Positions 46,801-61,580 of a stretch of 64,000 nucleotides of DNA are shown here, piece by piece (the stretch's first letter is position 1; every line of letters starts with the position of its first letter). The translations under genes were made by a program, and so were the position numbers. The stretch is from Chamaelirium japonicum. Lineage: Eukaryota > Streptophyta > Magnoliopsida > Liliales > Melanthiaceae. The notes under the pieces were generated by a model, which saw only the letters and a list, made by a program, of their open reading frames with translations, searched no databases and was not told the origin of the DNA. Location of the stretch: positions 69,501-133,500 of the forward strand of contig CANTAL010000002.1 of assembly GCA_947650365.1 (NCBI GenBank), written 5' to 3'.

Positions 46801-49800
46801 TCTGTCTTCGTTTCTCTCTCTATTTTCTTGTGACTAGTCGGCTAGGCTTGATATATTAGTACTGATAACGTGTTGTGAGATGTGAGAAAGAGAGCCGTTA
46901 AATATGTGCCACTATAAAGGGGTCATATAAATACTGAGGAGTGCAGTTTTGGAATTTAGATTCCTTCTTACTTTTCTCTTCTCTCTTCTTCTCTCTTTTC
47001 ATAATACATTATCAGCACGAACATGTCGAGCCCAGCCGACCAGTCACAAGAAAACAGAGAGAGAAACAAAGATAGAAGAGAGAGAAGAAGAGAGAAGAGA
47101 ATAGAGAGATAATCAAAGATAGAAGAGAGAAGAAGTCCTATTCGAGTCCATTCTCCATGGGTTTAGGTGTGAAGTAAGAAAGAATATAAATTCCAAAACT
47201 CTACTTCTGTCTTCGTTTCTTTCCCTGTTTTCGTTTGACTGGTCGACTCGGCTCAACATGTTCTTGCTGATAATGTATTGTGAGATGGGAGAAAGAGTGC
47301 TGTCAAACGTGCCCCACTCTAAAGGAGTAATATATTATTTATAGGGTAAGATTACTTAGGGCCTAAGCAATCTATAGGAAACCCTAATCCATGAGAGAGA
47401 TCCGACGATGTGCAGCCATCTTTCTTACTTCATACCTATACCCGTGGCGAATAGACTGGTGCAAGACTTCTTCTCTCTTCTATTTTTGTTTATCTCTCTG
47501 TTATCTTCTGTCTTCTTCTCTCTTTTCTGTCTTCGTTTATCTCTCCGTTATTGAGAAGTGGACTTTTGGAATTCAGATTCCTTCTTACTTCAAACCTATA
47601 CCCATGGCCAATGTACTGGGGCAGAACTTCTTCTCTCTTCGTTTATCACTCTGTTATCTTCCCTTTTCTTCTCTCTCTTCTATCTTCGTTTCTCTCTCCG
47701 TTTTCTTGTGACTAGTCCGCTGGGCTCGATATGTTCATGTAGATAACGTGTTGTGAGATGGGAGAAAGAGAGAGCCGTCAAACGTGCCCCACCATAAAGG
47801 GGTCATATAAATATTAAGAAGTGGTGTTTTGAAATTTAGATTCATTCTTACTTCAAATCTATACTCGTGGCCAATGGACTGGAGCAGGACTTATTCTCTC
47901 TTCTATCTTCGTTTATCTCTCCGTTATTTTCTTTCTTCTTCTATCTCTTCTGTCTTCGTTTCTCTCTCTGTTTTCTTGTGACTGGTCGGTTGGGCTTGAT
48001 ATGTTCGTGCTGATAACGTATTATGAGATGGAATAAAGAGAGAGTCGTCAAACTTGCCCTACCCTAAAGGGGTCGTATATTATTTATAGGGTAAGCTTAC
48101 TTAGGGCCTAAGCAATCTATGAGAAACCCTAATCCATGGGAGAAGAAAGAAGAGAAAGGAGAGATTTAATTATATTATTGAGAAGTGGAGTTTTGGAATT
48201 TAGATTTCTTCTTACTTCACACCTATACCCATGGCGAATGGACTGAAGCAGGACTTCTTCTCTCTTTATTTGTCTCTTCGTTCTCTTCTCACTTGTCATA
48301 ACATATTATCGGCACGAACATGTCGAGCCCAGCCGACCAGTCATAAGAAAACGGAGAAAGAAACAAAGACAGAAGTGAGAGAAGAAGAGATAAGAGAACA
48401 AAAAGATAAACGAAGAGAGAAGAGAGAAGAAGTCCTGCTCCAGTCCATTGGGCACGGGTATAGGTGTGAAGTAAGAATGAATCTAAATTCCAAAACTCCA
48501 TAGAAAAGAGAGAAGAAGAGAGAAGAGAACAGAGAGATAAATGAAGTTAGAAGAGAAAAGAAGTCCTACTCCAGTCTATTGGCCATGGGTATAGGTGTAA
48601 AGTAAGAAGGAATCTAAATTCCAAAACTCCATTTCTATCTTTGTTTCTCTCTCCATTTTCTTGTGACTGGTCAGTTGGGCTCGATATTTTCGTGCTGATA
48701 ACGTGTTATGAGATGGAAGATAGAGAGAGCCGTCAAACGTGCCCCTCCCTAAAGGGGTCGTATATTATTTGTAGGGTAAGCTTAATTAGGGCCACCGTCG
48801 AATCTCTTCCATGGATTAGGATTTCCTATAGATTGCTTAGGCGCTAAGTAATCTTACCTTATAAATAATATATGACCCTTTTAGGGTGGAGCACGTTTGA
48901 CGACTCTCTCTTTCTCCCATCTCATAACAAGTTATTAGTACGAACATGTCGAGTCCAGCCGACCAGTCACAAAAAAACGGAGAGAAAAACGAAGACAGAA
49001 GTGGAGTTTAGGAATTTATATTCCTTCTTACGTCACACGTATACCCGTGGCCAAAGGACTAGAGTAAGACTTCTTCTCTTTTCTTTTATCTCTCCATTAT
49101 CTTCTCTTTTCTTATCTCTCTTAGGTCGAGTTTTGGAATTTAGATTCCTTCTTACTTTACAGCTATACGCGTGGCCAATGGACTGGAGCAGGACTTCTTC
49201 TATCTTCTCTCTTCGTTTATCTCTCTGTTATCTTCTCTCTCTTCTATCATTTTTTCTCTCTCTGTTTTCTTGTGACTGGTAGGTTAGGTTCGACATATTC
49301 ATGTTGACAATGTATTGTGAGAAGAGAGAAGAGAACGGAGAGACAAAAGAAGAGAGAAGAGAGAAGAAGTCCTGTTCCAGTCCATTCGCCACAGGTATAG
49401 GTGTGAATTAAGAAAGATTCTAAATTCCAAAACTTCACTTCTCAATAATATAATTAAATCTTTTTGTTCTTTTTTCTCTTCGTCTATGGATTAGGGTTTC
49501 CCATAGATTGCTTAGGCCCTAAGTAAGCTTTTCCTATAAATAATATACGACCCCTTTAGGGTAGGGCACGTTTGACGGCTCTATCTTTCTTCCATCTCAT
49601 AGCATGTTATCAGTACGAATGTATCGAGCCTAACCGACCAGTCGCAAGATAAAAGTAAGAGAAATGAAGACAGAAGTGGAGTTTTGGTATTCATATTCCT
49701 TCTTACGTCACACTTATACCCGTGGCCAATGTACTGGAGCAGGACATCTTCTCTCTTCTCTCTTTATTTATCTCTCTGTTCGGTTCTTGCTTCTTATCTC

Positions 49801-52800
49801 TCTTCTGTCTTCGTTAAACTCTACTTCTTCTCTATATAAACGGATAGAGAAACGAAGACAAAAGAGAAAGAAAAAGAGAGAAGAAAATAGAGAGATAAAC
49901 GAAGAGAGAAGAAGTCCTACTCCAGTCCATTAGCCACGGGTATAGGAGTAAAGTTCTATATTTTCTCTTTATTTATCTCTCTATTCTCTTCTCACTTCTT
50001 ATCTCTCTTCTGTCTTCGTTAAACTCCTCTTCTTCTCTCAATAAATGGATAAAGAAACGTAGACAGAAGTAAGAGAAGAAGAGAAAAGAGAACGGAGAGA
50101 TAAACGAAGAGAGAAGAGTAAAAAAGTCCTGCTCTAGTCTATTGGCCACGGGTATAGGTGTGAAGTAAGAAGGAATTTAAATTTCAAAACTCCATTTCTG
50201 TCTTCGTTTCTCTTTCTGTTTTCTTGCGACTGGTTAGCTGGGCTCGATATGTTCGTGCTGATAAAGTATTATGAGATAGGAGAAAGGAAGAGCCGTCAAA
50301 CGTGCCCCACTCTAAAGGGGTCATATATTATTTATAGGGTAAGCTAACTTAGGTCCTAAACAATCTATGGGAATCCCTAATCCATAGGAGAAGAGAGAAG
50401 AGAATGGAGAGATTTAATTATATTATTTAGAAGTAGAGTTTTAGAATTTAGATTCCTTCTTACTTCACACCTATACCCGTGGCGAATGGACTGGAGCAAT
50501 ATTTCTTCTCTCTTCTTTCTTCGTTTATCTCTCCATTCTCTTCTCTCTTCTTTTTTTTTCTCACAACTCGTTATCAGCATGAATATATCGAGCCCAGCCG
50601 ACCAGTCACAAGAAATCGGAGAGAGAAACGAAGACAGAAGAGAAGGAAGAAGAGAGAAGAGAATAGAAAGAAAAATAATTTAAATAATATATTTAAATAA
50701 TTTAGTTAAATATTAAATAGTGGTTGGCTGGGCTTGATATATTCATGCTGATAACGTGTTGTGAGTAAAGAGAAGAAGAGATAAGAGAATAGAGAGATAA
50801 ATGAAGAAAGAAGAAAGAATAAGTTCTACTTCAGTCCATTATCCTCGGGTATAGGTGTTAAGTAAGAAGAAATCTAAAACTCTACTTCTCAATAATAAAA
50901 TTAAATCTCTCTGTTCTCTTCTCTCTTCTCTTATGGATTAGGGTTTCTCATAGATTACTTAGGCCCTAAGTAACCCTATAAATAATATACGACCCCTTTA
51001 GGGTGGGGCACATTTGACGTCTCTTTCATTCTCCCATCTCATAATACGTTATCAGCACGAACATGTCGAGCCCAATCGACCAGTCGTAAGAAAAACATAG
51101 AGACAAACGAAGACGAAATAAGAGAGAAGAGAACGAAGAGATAAACGATGATAGATCGAAGAGAAAACTTTACACCTATATCTATGGCGAATAGATTGGA
51201 GTAGGTTTTCTTCTCTCTTCTCTCTTCGTTTATCTCTCCGTTCTCTTCTCTCTTCTTCTCTCTCTTCTGTCTTCGTGTCTCTCTTCATTTATTGAGAAAA
51301 GAAGTGGAGTTCAACGAAGAAAGAAAAGAGAGAAGAAAATAGAGAGATAAATAAAGAGAGAAGAGAGAAGAAGTATTGCTCCAGTCAATTGGCCATGGGT
51401 ATAGGTGTAAAGTAAGAAGGAATCTAAATTATAAAACTCTACTTCTGTCTTCATTTTTCTGTCTATTTTCTTATGATGGGTCGGCTGGGCTTGACATGTT
51501 CGTGCTAATAACGTGTTGTGAGATGGGAGAAAGATAGAGCCGTCAAACGTGACCCACCCTCAAGGGTTGTATATTATTTATAAGATAAACTTACCTAGGG
51601 CCTAAACAATCCATGGGAAAACATAATCCATGGGAGAAGATAGAAGAGAACGGAGAGATTTAATTATATTATTAAGAAGTGGAGTTTTCTCAATAATATC
51701 ATCTCAACGTTATTACGATTATTATAGTAAATTCTATTCTCTCTTCGTTTTAATCAAACGATTTATTTAATTAAAAAAGTTATAGTAACATTACTATGAT
51801 AATCATAATAACGTTGAGAAGATACTATTGAGAAGTGGTGCTTTGAAATTTAGATTCCTTCTTACTTCATACCTATACCTATGGCGTATGGACTGGAGTA
51901 TGACTTCTTCTCTCTTCTCTTTTCGTTTATTTCTCCGTTCTCTTCTTATCTTCTTTCTCTTCTGTCTTCATTTCTCTCCGTTTTCTTGTGACTGGTCAGC
52001 TGGGCTCGACATGTTCGTGCTGATAATGTGTTGTGAGATGAGAGAAAGAGAGAGCCATCAAACATGCCCCACCCTAAAGGGGTCATATATTATTTATAGG
52101 GTAAGCTTACTTAGTGCCTAAGCAATCTATAGAAAACCCTAATCCATGGGAGAAGAAAGAAGAGAATGGAGAGATTTAATTATATTATTGAGAAGTGGAG
52201 TTTTAGAATTTAGATTTCTTCTTACTTCATACCTATACCCGTGGCCAATGGACTAGAACATGACTTCTTCTCTCTACTATCTTCGTTTATCTCTCCATTC
52301 TCTTCTTTCTTCTTCTCTCTTTTGTCTTTGTTTCTCTCTCCATTTACGGCTAGTCGCTGGGCTCGACATGTTCGTGCTGATAACGTGTTGTGAGATGGGA
52401 GAAAGAGAGAGTCATTAAACATGCCCCACCCTAAAGGGATCATATATTATTTATAGGGTAAGTTTACTTAGGTCCTAAGTATTCTATGGGAAAACCTAAT
52501 CTATAGGAGATATCCGACAGTGTATCTCTTAATATTTGAACTTAGGGCCTAAGCAATTCAGGTGTGCCACTTCTTACTATCGAGCCCAGCCGACCAATCG
52601 TATCTCTCTCTTCTGTCTTTATTTATCTCTTCGTTCTCTTCTCTTTTTTTTTGTCACTTCTATGAAGTTTTGGAATTTAGATTCCTTCTTACTTAACACC
52701 TGTACCCATGGCTAATGGATTGGAGAATGACTTTTTTTCTCTTTTCTCTTCGGAGAGATTTGAGAGAAGAAGAAAGAAAAGAACAAAGAGATAAATAAAG

Positions 52801-54049
52801 AGAGAAGAGAGAAGAAGTCTTGCTCCAGTCCATTGACCATGGGTATAGGTGTGAAGTAAGAAGGAATCTAAATTCCAAAACTTCTCTTCTATCTTCGTCT
52901 CTCTCCATTTTCTTGCGACTGGTATGCTGGGCTCGATATATTCGTGCTGATAATGTGTTATGAGATGGAAGAAAGAGAGAGCCGTCAAAAGTGCCCCACC
53001 CTAAAGGGATCAAATATTATTTATAGGGTAAATGTTATTAGATGAGAGAAAGAAAGAGCCAGAAACGTGCCCCACCCTAAAGGGGTAGTATATTATTTAT
53101 AGGGTAAGCTTACTTAGGGCCTAAGCAATCTATGGAAAACCCTAATCCATGGAAGAAGAGAGAAGAGAACGGAGAGATTTAATTATATTATACGACCTCT
53201 TTAGGGTGGAGCAAGTTTGACGGCTCTCTCTTTCTCCCATCTCAGAACATATTAATTAGTAAACTTAATTATTAAATTATTTAGTAATTAAATAAATAAT
53301 TAATTTAATTAAAAAAATTATAGTAATATTACAATGATAATCATAATATCGTTGAGATGATACTATTGAGAAGTGGAGTTTTGGAATTTAGATTCCTTCT
53401 TACTTCACACCTATACCCATGGTGATAATCAATTATATATAATTAAATATTTATAAGGTAAGCTTACTAATTAAGAGAATTAATTTAATAATTATTTAAA
53501 TAAATAATTAATATGACACCTTTAGGGTGAAGCATGTTCGATCGGATGGCTGTCCACCGTCGGATCTCTCCTATGGATTAGGGTTTCCCATAGATTGCTT
53601 AGGCCCTAAGTAAGCTTACCCTATAAATAAAATACGTTATCAACAAGAACATGTCAAGCCCAGCCGACCAATCATAAGAAAACAGAGAGAGAAAGGAAGA
53701 CAGGAAAGAGAAAAAAAGAGAGAAGAGAACAGGGAGATAAACGAAGAGAGAATATAGAAGATAGAAGAAGTCCTGCTCCAACCTATTGGTCACGGGTATA
53801 GGTGTAAAGTAAGAAGAAATCTAATTAGGGTGAGGCATGTTTGATGGCTCTCTCTTTCTTCCATCTCAGAACATATTATAGCACAAACATATCGAGCCCA
53901 ACCGACCAGTCATAAGAAAACGGAGAGAGAAACGAATACAGAAGAGAGAGAAGAAGTTATAGTTAAAAAAATAATAAATTTAATAAATTTATTATATATT
54001 TAATTAATTAATTTTTTTATTAAATTTTAAAATATTAATTAAAATAAAT

Positions 54050-54520
54050 AAAAAATTAATTATTTAATTAAGTAATAAAATAAAATAATAATTCAATAAC
54101 TATTTACTTATTATTTAAATAATAAGTTTATTTTTTGAATATATAAATAATAAAATAAAATTTTAAATAACTTAATTTTTTTTAAATAATCAAATTAATA
54201 TTTATTTATTTTAATATTTAAATATTAAATAAATTATATAAATAATTTAAATATTTAGTTATATAGATAATTAAATATTTATTTAATTATTTAACTATTT
54301 AATTTATTAAACTAATTAAATTAATTAAATAATAGGAAGTAAAGAAGGACGATGAGGCACACCTGAATTTTTTGTTTTAAAAATAATTTATATATTTTTT
54401 TTAAAAATTTAAAATGTTACAACTGTTATGAGATCGTTCGATCGAATAGCTGTCCACCGTCGGATCTCTCCTGTGGATTAGGGTTTCTCATAGATTACTT
54501 AGGCCCTAAGTAAGCTTACC
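54050..54520 (+). repeat. AT-rich duplication in the array, copy 1
   Basis: AT-rich block (TAATAAAATAAAATAATAAT), then GGAAGTAAAGAAGGACGATG, CACACCTGAATTTTTTG, ATCGTTCGATCGAAT and CCACCGTCGGATCTCTCC. It recurs at 57050-57500 in the same orientation and order, about 3 kb away. Confidence 0.75.
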
Positions 54521-57049
54521 CTATAAATAATATATGACCCCTTTAGGGTGGAGCACGTTTGATGGCTCTCTCTTTCTCCCATCTCATAACACGTTATCAG
54601 CATGAATATGTCGAGCCCAATCGACCAGTCACAAAAAACAGAGAGAGAAACAAAAACAGAAGAGAGAGAAGAAGAAAGAAGAGAACGGAGAGATAAATGA
54701 AGAGATAAGAGAGAAGAAGTCCTGCTCCAGTCCATTCACCACGGGTATAAGTATAAAGTAAGAAATCATCTAAATTCTAAAACTCCACTTCTCAATATTT
54801 ATATGGCCCCTTTAGGGTGGGGCACATTTGACGGCTCTCTTTTTCTCCATTACATAATACGTTATCAACACGAACATGTCAAGCCCAACTGAGCAGTCAT
54901 AAGAAAACAGAGAGAGAAAAGAAGATAGGAGAGAGAAAAAAAGAGAAGAGAACAGGGAGATAAATGAAGAGAGAAGATAGAAAAAGTCATGTTCCAACCT
55001 ATTGGTCACGGGTATAGGTGTAAAGTAAGAATAAATCTAATTAGGGTGGGGCATGTTTGATGGCTCTCCCTTTCTCCCATCTTACAATACGTTATCAGTA
55101 CGAATATGTCAAGCCTAACCGACCAGTTATTAGAAAACAGAAAGAGAAACGAAGACAGAAGAGAGAGAAGAAGAGAGAAGAAAATAGAGAGATAAACGAA
55201 TAGAGAAGAGAGTAGAAGTCCTACTCCAGTCTATTTGCCATGGGTATAGATATGTAGTAAAAAGGAATCTAAATTATAAAACTTTACTTCTCAATAAAAT
55301 AATTAAATTGTTTCGTTCTCTTCTCTCTTCTTCCATGGATTAGGGTTTACCATAGATTGCTTGGGCCCTAAGTAAGCATACCCTATAAATAAAATACGAC
55401 CCCTTTAGGGTAGGGCACATTTGACGGGTCTCTCTTTCTCCTATCTCACAAAACATTATCAGCACGAACATGTCTAGCCTAGCCAACCAGTCATAAGAAA
55501 ACAAAAAGAGAAACAAAGACAGAAGAGAGAGAAGAAAACTGAGAATTAATTATTTAAATAGTCTCTTCTTATACGGGTATAGGTGTGAAGTAAGAAGGAA
55601 TCTAAATTTCAAAACTCTACAAAAAAGAGAGAAGAAAAGAGAAGAGAACAAAGAAATAAATAAAGAGAGAAGAGAGACGAGGTCCTGCTCTAGTCCATTG
55701 GCCACGGGTATAGGTATGAAGTAAGAAAGAATCTAAATTCCAAAACTCTATTTTTTAATATTTATATAACCCCTTTAGGGTGGGGCATATTTGACGGCTC
55801 TCTCTTTCTCCCATCTTACAATACTTTGTCAGTACGTACATGTCGAGCCCAGCCGACCAGTTATAAAAAAATGGAGAGAGAAACGAAGACAAAAGAGAGA
55901 GAGAAGAAGAGAGAAGAGAACAGAGAGATAAACAATGAGAGAAGAGAGAAGAAGACCTGCTCTAGTCTATTGGCCACGAGTATAGGTATGAAGTAAGAAG
56001 GAATCTAAATTCCAAAACTCCACTTCTCAATAATATAATTAAGTCTCTTCGTTCTCTTCTTTCTTCTCCCATAGATTAAGGTTTTCCATAGATAGCTTAG
56101 GCTCTAAGTAGGCTTACCCAATAAATAATATACGACCCCTTTAGATGTGGCACGTTTGATGACTCTTTTTTTTTCCCATCTTACAATACTTATCGGCACG
56201 AATATGTCGAGCCCAGTTGATCAATCACAAAAAAACGAAGAGAGAAACGAAGACAAAAGAGAAAAAAAAAAGAGAGAAGAGAACAGAGATATAAATGAAG
56301 ATAGAAGAAAAAAGAAGTCCTGCTCCATTCATTGCCATCCGATCGAACGATCTCATAACAGTTGTATTGTTTTAAAATTTTTCAAAGAAAAATATAAATT
56401 AATTTTATTACAAAAAATTTATTGACAATCGATTGAGAGAAGAATAGAGAAGAGACTGATGAGATAAACGAAAAGAGAAGAGAGAAGAAGTCCTACTCTA
56501 GTCCATTCGCCACGGTATAGGTGTGAAGTAAGAAGAATCTAAATTCCAAAACTCTACTTCTCAATAGTATCATCCCAAAGTTATTATGATTATCATAGTA
56601 ATATTATTATAATTTTTTTAATTAAATTAATTATTTATTTACTTATTAAATAATTTAAATAATTTAATAATTTTATTTTTGGTAAATTAATTAATTTATT
56701 TAATTACTTAATTATCTAGTTATTTAATAAAATTTATTATTTTATTTATTTATTATTAGTATATTATTAAATAATGATTTAATTATATAATTAATTTATT
56801 AATTCTTTTTATTAGTTATTTTTATAATTATTATTTTATTTTAAAATAATTAAATAATTAATCAATAATTTAAAAATTTTAAAACTTATTTAGTTAAAAA
56901 TATATTAAACAGATAATTTGCTTAAAGGAATAAATAATTTAATTATTAAATTATTTTATAGTTAAATAAATAATACTCTAAATTAATTATTATATTATTA
57001 AATAATTAAAAAATTATTTTATTAAAGTATGAAATATTAAATGAAATAA

Positions 57050-57500
57050 AAAAATTAATTATTTAGTTAAGTAATAAAATAAAATAATAATTTAATAACT
57101 ATTTGCTTATTATTTAAATAATTAGTTAATTATTTGAATATATAATTAATAAAATATTTTTCTAAATAACTTAATATTTTTTTAAATAATCAAATAAATA
57201 TTTATTTATTTTAATATTTAAATAATAAATAAATAATTTAATTATATAGATAATTAAATATTTATTTAATTATTTAATTTATTAAACTAATTAAATTAAT
57301 TAAATAATAGGAAGTAAAGAAGGAAGATGAGACACACCTGAATTTTTTGCTTTAGAAATAATTTATATTTTTCTTTATAAAAATTTAAAATAGTACAAAT
57401 GCTATAAGATCGTTCGATTGGATGGCTATCCATCGTCGGATCTTTAACATGGATTAGGGTTTCCTATAGATTGCTTAGGCCTTAAGTAAATTTAACCTTT
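57050..57500 (+). repeat. AT-rich duplication in the array, copy 2
   Basis: Same order of blocks as copy 1, with point changes (GGAAGTAAAGAAGGAAGATG, ATCGTTCGATTGGATG). It runs into a LTR-like module (GGATTAGGGTTTCCTATAG) as copy 1 does, which fits a segmental duplication within the array. 56565-57050 is further AT-rich sequence. Confidence 0.75.
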
Positions 57501-60500
57501 AAATAATATACGACCCCTTTGGGGTGGGGCACGTTTAACGTCTCTACTCCACTTCTCAATAATATAATTATATCTCTCAGTTCTCTTCTATCTTCTCCCA
57601 TGGATTAGGGTTTTTCATAGATTGCTTAGGTCCTAAGTAAGCTTACCCTATAAATTATATACGACCCCTTTAGGGTGGGGCACGTTTGATGACTCTCTCT
57701 TTCTCCTATCTTACAGCAAGTTATCAGCACGAACATATCGAGCCCAGCCGACCAGTCACAAAAAAACGGAGAGAGAAACAAAGACAGAAGTGGAGTTTTA
57801 GAATTTAGATTCTTTCTTAGTTCATACTTATACCCATGGTCAATAGACTAGAACATGACTTCTTCTCTCTTATTTCTTTGTTTATATCTCCGTTCTCTTC
57901 CCTCTGTCTTCGTTTCTCTCTCTATTTTCTTATGACTAGTCGGTTGGGCTCGATATGTTCGTACTGATAACGTGTTGTGAGATGGAAGAAAGGGAGAGCC
58001 ATCAAATATGCCCAACCCTAAAGGGGTCGTATAAATATTGAGAAGGTAAGTTTTGGAATTTAGATTCCTTCTTACTTCACACCTATACTTGTGGCTAATG
58101 GACTGGAGCGGGACTTCTTCTCCCTTCATTTATTTCTTCATTCTCTTCTCTCTTCTTCTCTCTTCTGTCTTTGTTTTTTTCTTCGTTTTCTCTTCTCTCT
58201 TCTTCTCTCTCTTCTGTCTTTGTTTCTCTCTCCGTTTTCACTTGACTGGTAGGCTAGGCTCAATATGTTCATTCTGATAACGTGTTGTGAGGTGGAAGAA
58301 AGAGAGAGCCATCAAATGTACCCTACCCTAAAGGGGTCATATAAATATTAAGAAGTGAAGATTTGTAATTTAGATTCTTTCTTACTTCACACCTATACTC
58401 ATGGCCAATGGACTGGAGCAAGACTTCTTCTCTTTTCGTACTGATATTATTACTATAATTTTTTAATTAAATTAATTATTTAATTAAAATGAAGAGAGTT
58501 TTGGAGTTTACTATGATAATTATAATAACTTTGAGATGATGCTATTAAGAAGTAGAGTTTTGGAATTTAGATTTATTCTTACTTCACACTTATACCCATG
58601 GCGAATGGACTGGAGCAGTATTTCTTTTTTCTTCTCTCTTTATTTATCTCTCCATTCTCTTCTCTTTTCAGTCTTCATTTCTCTCTTCGTTTTCTTGCGA
58701 CTGGTCAGCTGGGCTCGACATGTTCATGCTGATAACGAATTGTGAGATGGGAGAAAAAGAGATCCATCAAACATGCCCCACCTTAAAGGGGTCGTATTTA
58801 TTTATAGGGTAAGCTTACTTAAGGCCTAAGCAATCTATAGGAAACCCTAATCCATAGGAGAATAGAGAAGAGAACGGAGATATTTAATTATATTATTGAG
58901 AAGTGGAGTTTTAAAATTTAGATTCCTTCTTACTTCACTCCTATACCGGTGGCGAATGGACTGGAGTAAGACTTTTTTCTCTTCTCTCTTTATTGTTCTC
59001 TCCGTCCTCTTCTATCTTCTTCTCTCTTCTCACAACACGTTATCAGCACGAACGTGTCGAGCCCAGCCGACCAGTCACAAGATAACGGTACAAGAAACGA
59101 AGACAAAAGAGAGAGAAGAAGAGAAGAGAACAAAGAGATAAATAAAGAGAGAAAAAGAGAAATAAAATATTTTTTATGCACATAAATTTATATAAATTAT
59201 TTAATAAATATGAAATGTTTTATAATTAAATATTTATATAATAATATTAAGATGGAACTATTTAAATATTTATAAAATAATATACTTTATAATATTTAAA
59301 GAAATATTAATTGAAATAAATAAAATAAATAAGCAATCTCCCATCTCATAATACGTTATCAATACGAATATGTCGAGCCCAATGGACCAGTCATAAAAAA
59401 ACGGAGAGAGAAATGAAGACAGAAAAGAGAGATGGAGAGAGAAGAGAACAGAGAGTTAAAAAAAGAGATAAAAGAGAAGAAGTCTCGCTCCTGTCTATTG
59501 GCTACGGGTATAGGTGTGAAGTAAAAAAGAATCTAAATTCTAAAACTCCACTTCTCAATATTAATAGTACCCCTTTAGGGTGGGGCATGCTTGATGGCTC
59601 ATTGTTTCTCCCATTTTACAACACGTTATCTTCACGAATATGTCGAGCCCAGCCGATTAGTCATAAGAAAACGGAGAGAGAAACAAAGACAAAAGAGAAA
59701 GAGGAAGAGAAAAGATAACAGAGAGATAAATGAAGTGAGAAGAGAGAAAAAGTCCTGTTTCAGTCCATTGGCCATGGGTATAGGTGTAAAGTAAGAAGGA
59801 ATCTAAATTCCAAAACTCCACTGCTCAATATTTATACGACCCCTTTAGGGTGGGACATGTTTGATGGCTCTTTCTTTCTCTCATCTTATAATACGTTATC
59901 AGCATGAACATGTCGAGCCTAGCCGATTAGTCACAAGAAAATAAAAAGAGAAACAAAGATAGACGAGAGGGAAGTAGAGAGAAGAGAACGAAAAGATAAA
60001 CGAAGAGAGAAAAGAGAAGAAGTCATGCTCTAACCATTAGCCACGGGTATAGGTGTGAAGTAAGATAGAATCTAAATTCTAAAACTCTACAGAAGAGAGA
60101 GAAGAAGAGAGAAGAGAATGGAGAGTTAAATAAAGAGAGAAGAGAGAAGAAGTCATGCTGTAGTTTATTGGCCACGGGTATAGGTGTGAAGTAATAAGGA
60201 ATCTAATTTTCAAAATTCCACTTCTGTCTTCGTTTGTCTTTCTATTTTCTTGCGACTGGTCGGCTGGGCTCGACATGTTCGTACTGATAATATGTTATGA
60301 GATGGGAAAAAGAGAGAGCCATCAAACGTAGCCCACCCTAAAGGGGTCATATATTATTTATAGGGTAAGTATTGTGAGATGGAAGAAAGTGAGAGCCGTG
60401 AAACATGCCCCAACCTAAAGGGGTCATATATTATTTATAGGGTAAGCTTACTTAGGGCCTAAGCAATCTATAGGAAACCCTAATCTATGAGAGAAGAGAG

Positions 60501-61580
60501 AAGAGAATGGGGAGATTTAATTATATTATTGAGAAGTAGAGTTTTGGAATTTAGATTCTTTCTTACTTCACACCTATACCTATGGCCAATGAACTGGAGC
60601 AGGACTTCTCCCTCTTCTCTCTTTATTTATCTCTTCATTCTCTTCTCTCTTCTTCTCTCTCTTCTGTCTTCGTTTCTCTCTCTATTTTCTTATGACTGGT
60701 TGGCTGGGCTCAATATGTTCGTGCTGATAACTTGTTCTGAGATAGGAGAAAGAAAGAGTCGTCAAACTTTTCCCACCCTAAAAGGGTCGTATATTATTTA
60801 TAGGGTAAACTTACTTAGGGCCTAAGCAATATATGGGAAACCCTAATCCATAGGAGAAGAGAGAAGAGAACAGAGACATAAGAGAACAAAGTGATTTAAT
60901 TATATTATTAAGAAGTAGAGTTTTGGAATTTAGATTTATTCTTACTTTACATAAATACCCGTGGCCAATGGACTGGAGCAGGACTTCTTCTCTCTTCTCT
61001 CTTTATTTATCATTCCGTTATCTTCTCTCTTCTTCTCTCTCTTCTGTGGAGTTTTGGAATTTAGATTCCTTCTTACTTCACACCTATACCCATGGCCAAT
61101 GGATTGGAGCAGAACTTCTTCTCTCTTCGTTTATCTCTCCATTCTCTTCGTTCTTCTTCTCTTTCTTCTGTTTTCATTTCTGTCTCCGTTTTCTTGTGAC
61201 TAGTCGACTGGGCTCGATTCGTGCTGATAAAGTATTATGAGATAGGAGATTACTTATTTATTTTATTTATTTCGATCGGATGGCTGCCATCGTCGGATCT
61301 CTCTTATGGATTAGGGTTTCCCATAGATTGCTTAGGCTCTAAGTTAGCTTACCCTATAAATATTTAACTTATTTAATTAATTATCGCCACGGGTATAGGT
61401 GTAAAGTAAGAAGGAATCTAAATTCCAAAACTCTACTTTTTAACAGTATTATCTCAACGTTATTATGATTATCATAGTAATATTACTATAATTTTTTTAA
61501 TTAAATTAATCGTTTAAATTTAAAAGAGTTTTGGAATTTAATATGATAATCGTAATAACGTTTTGATGATACTATTGAGA

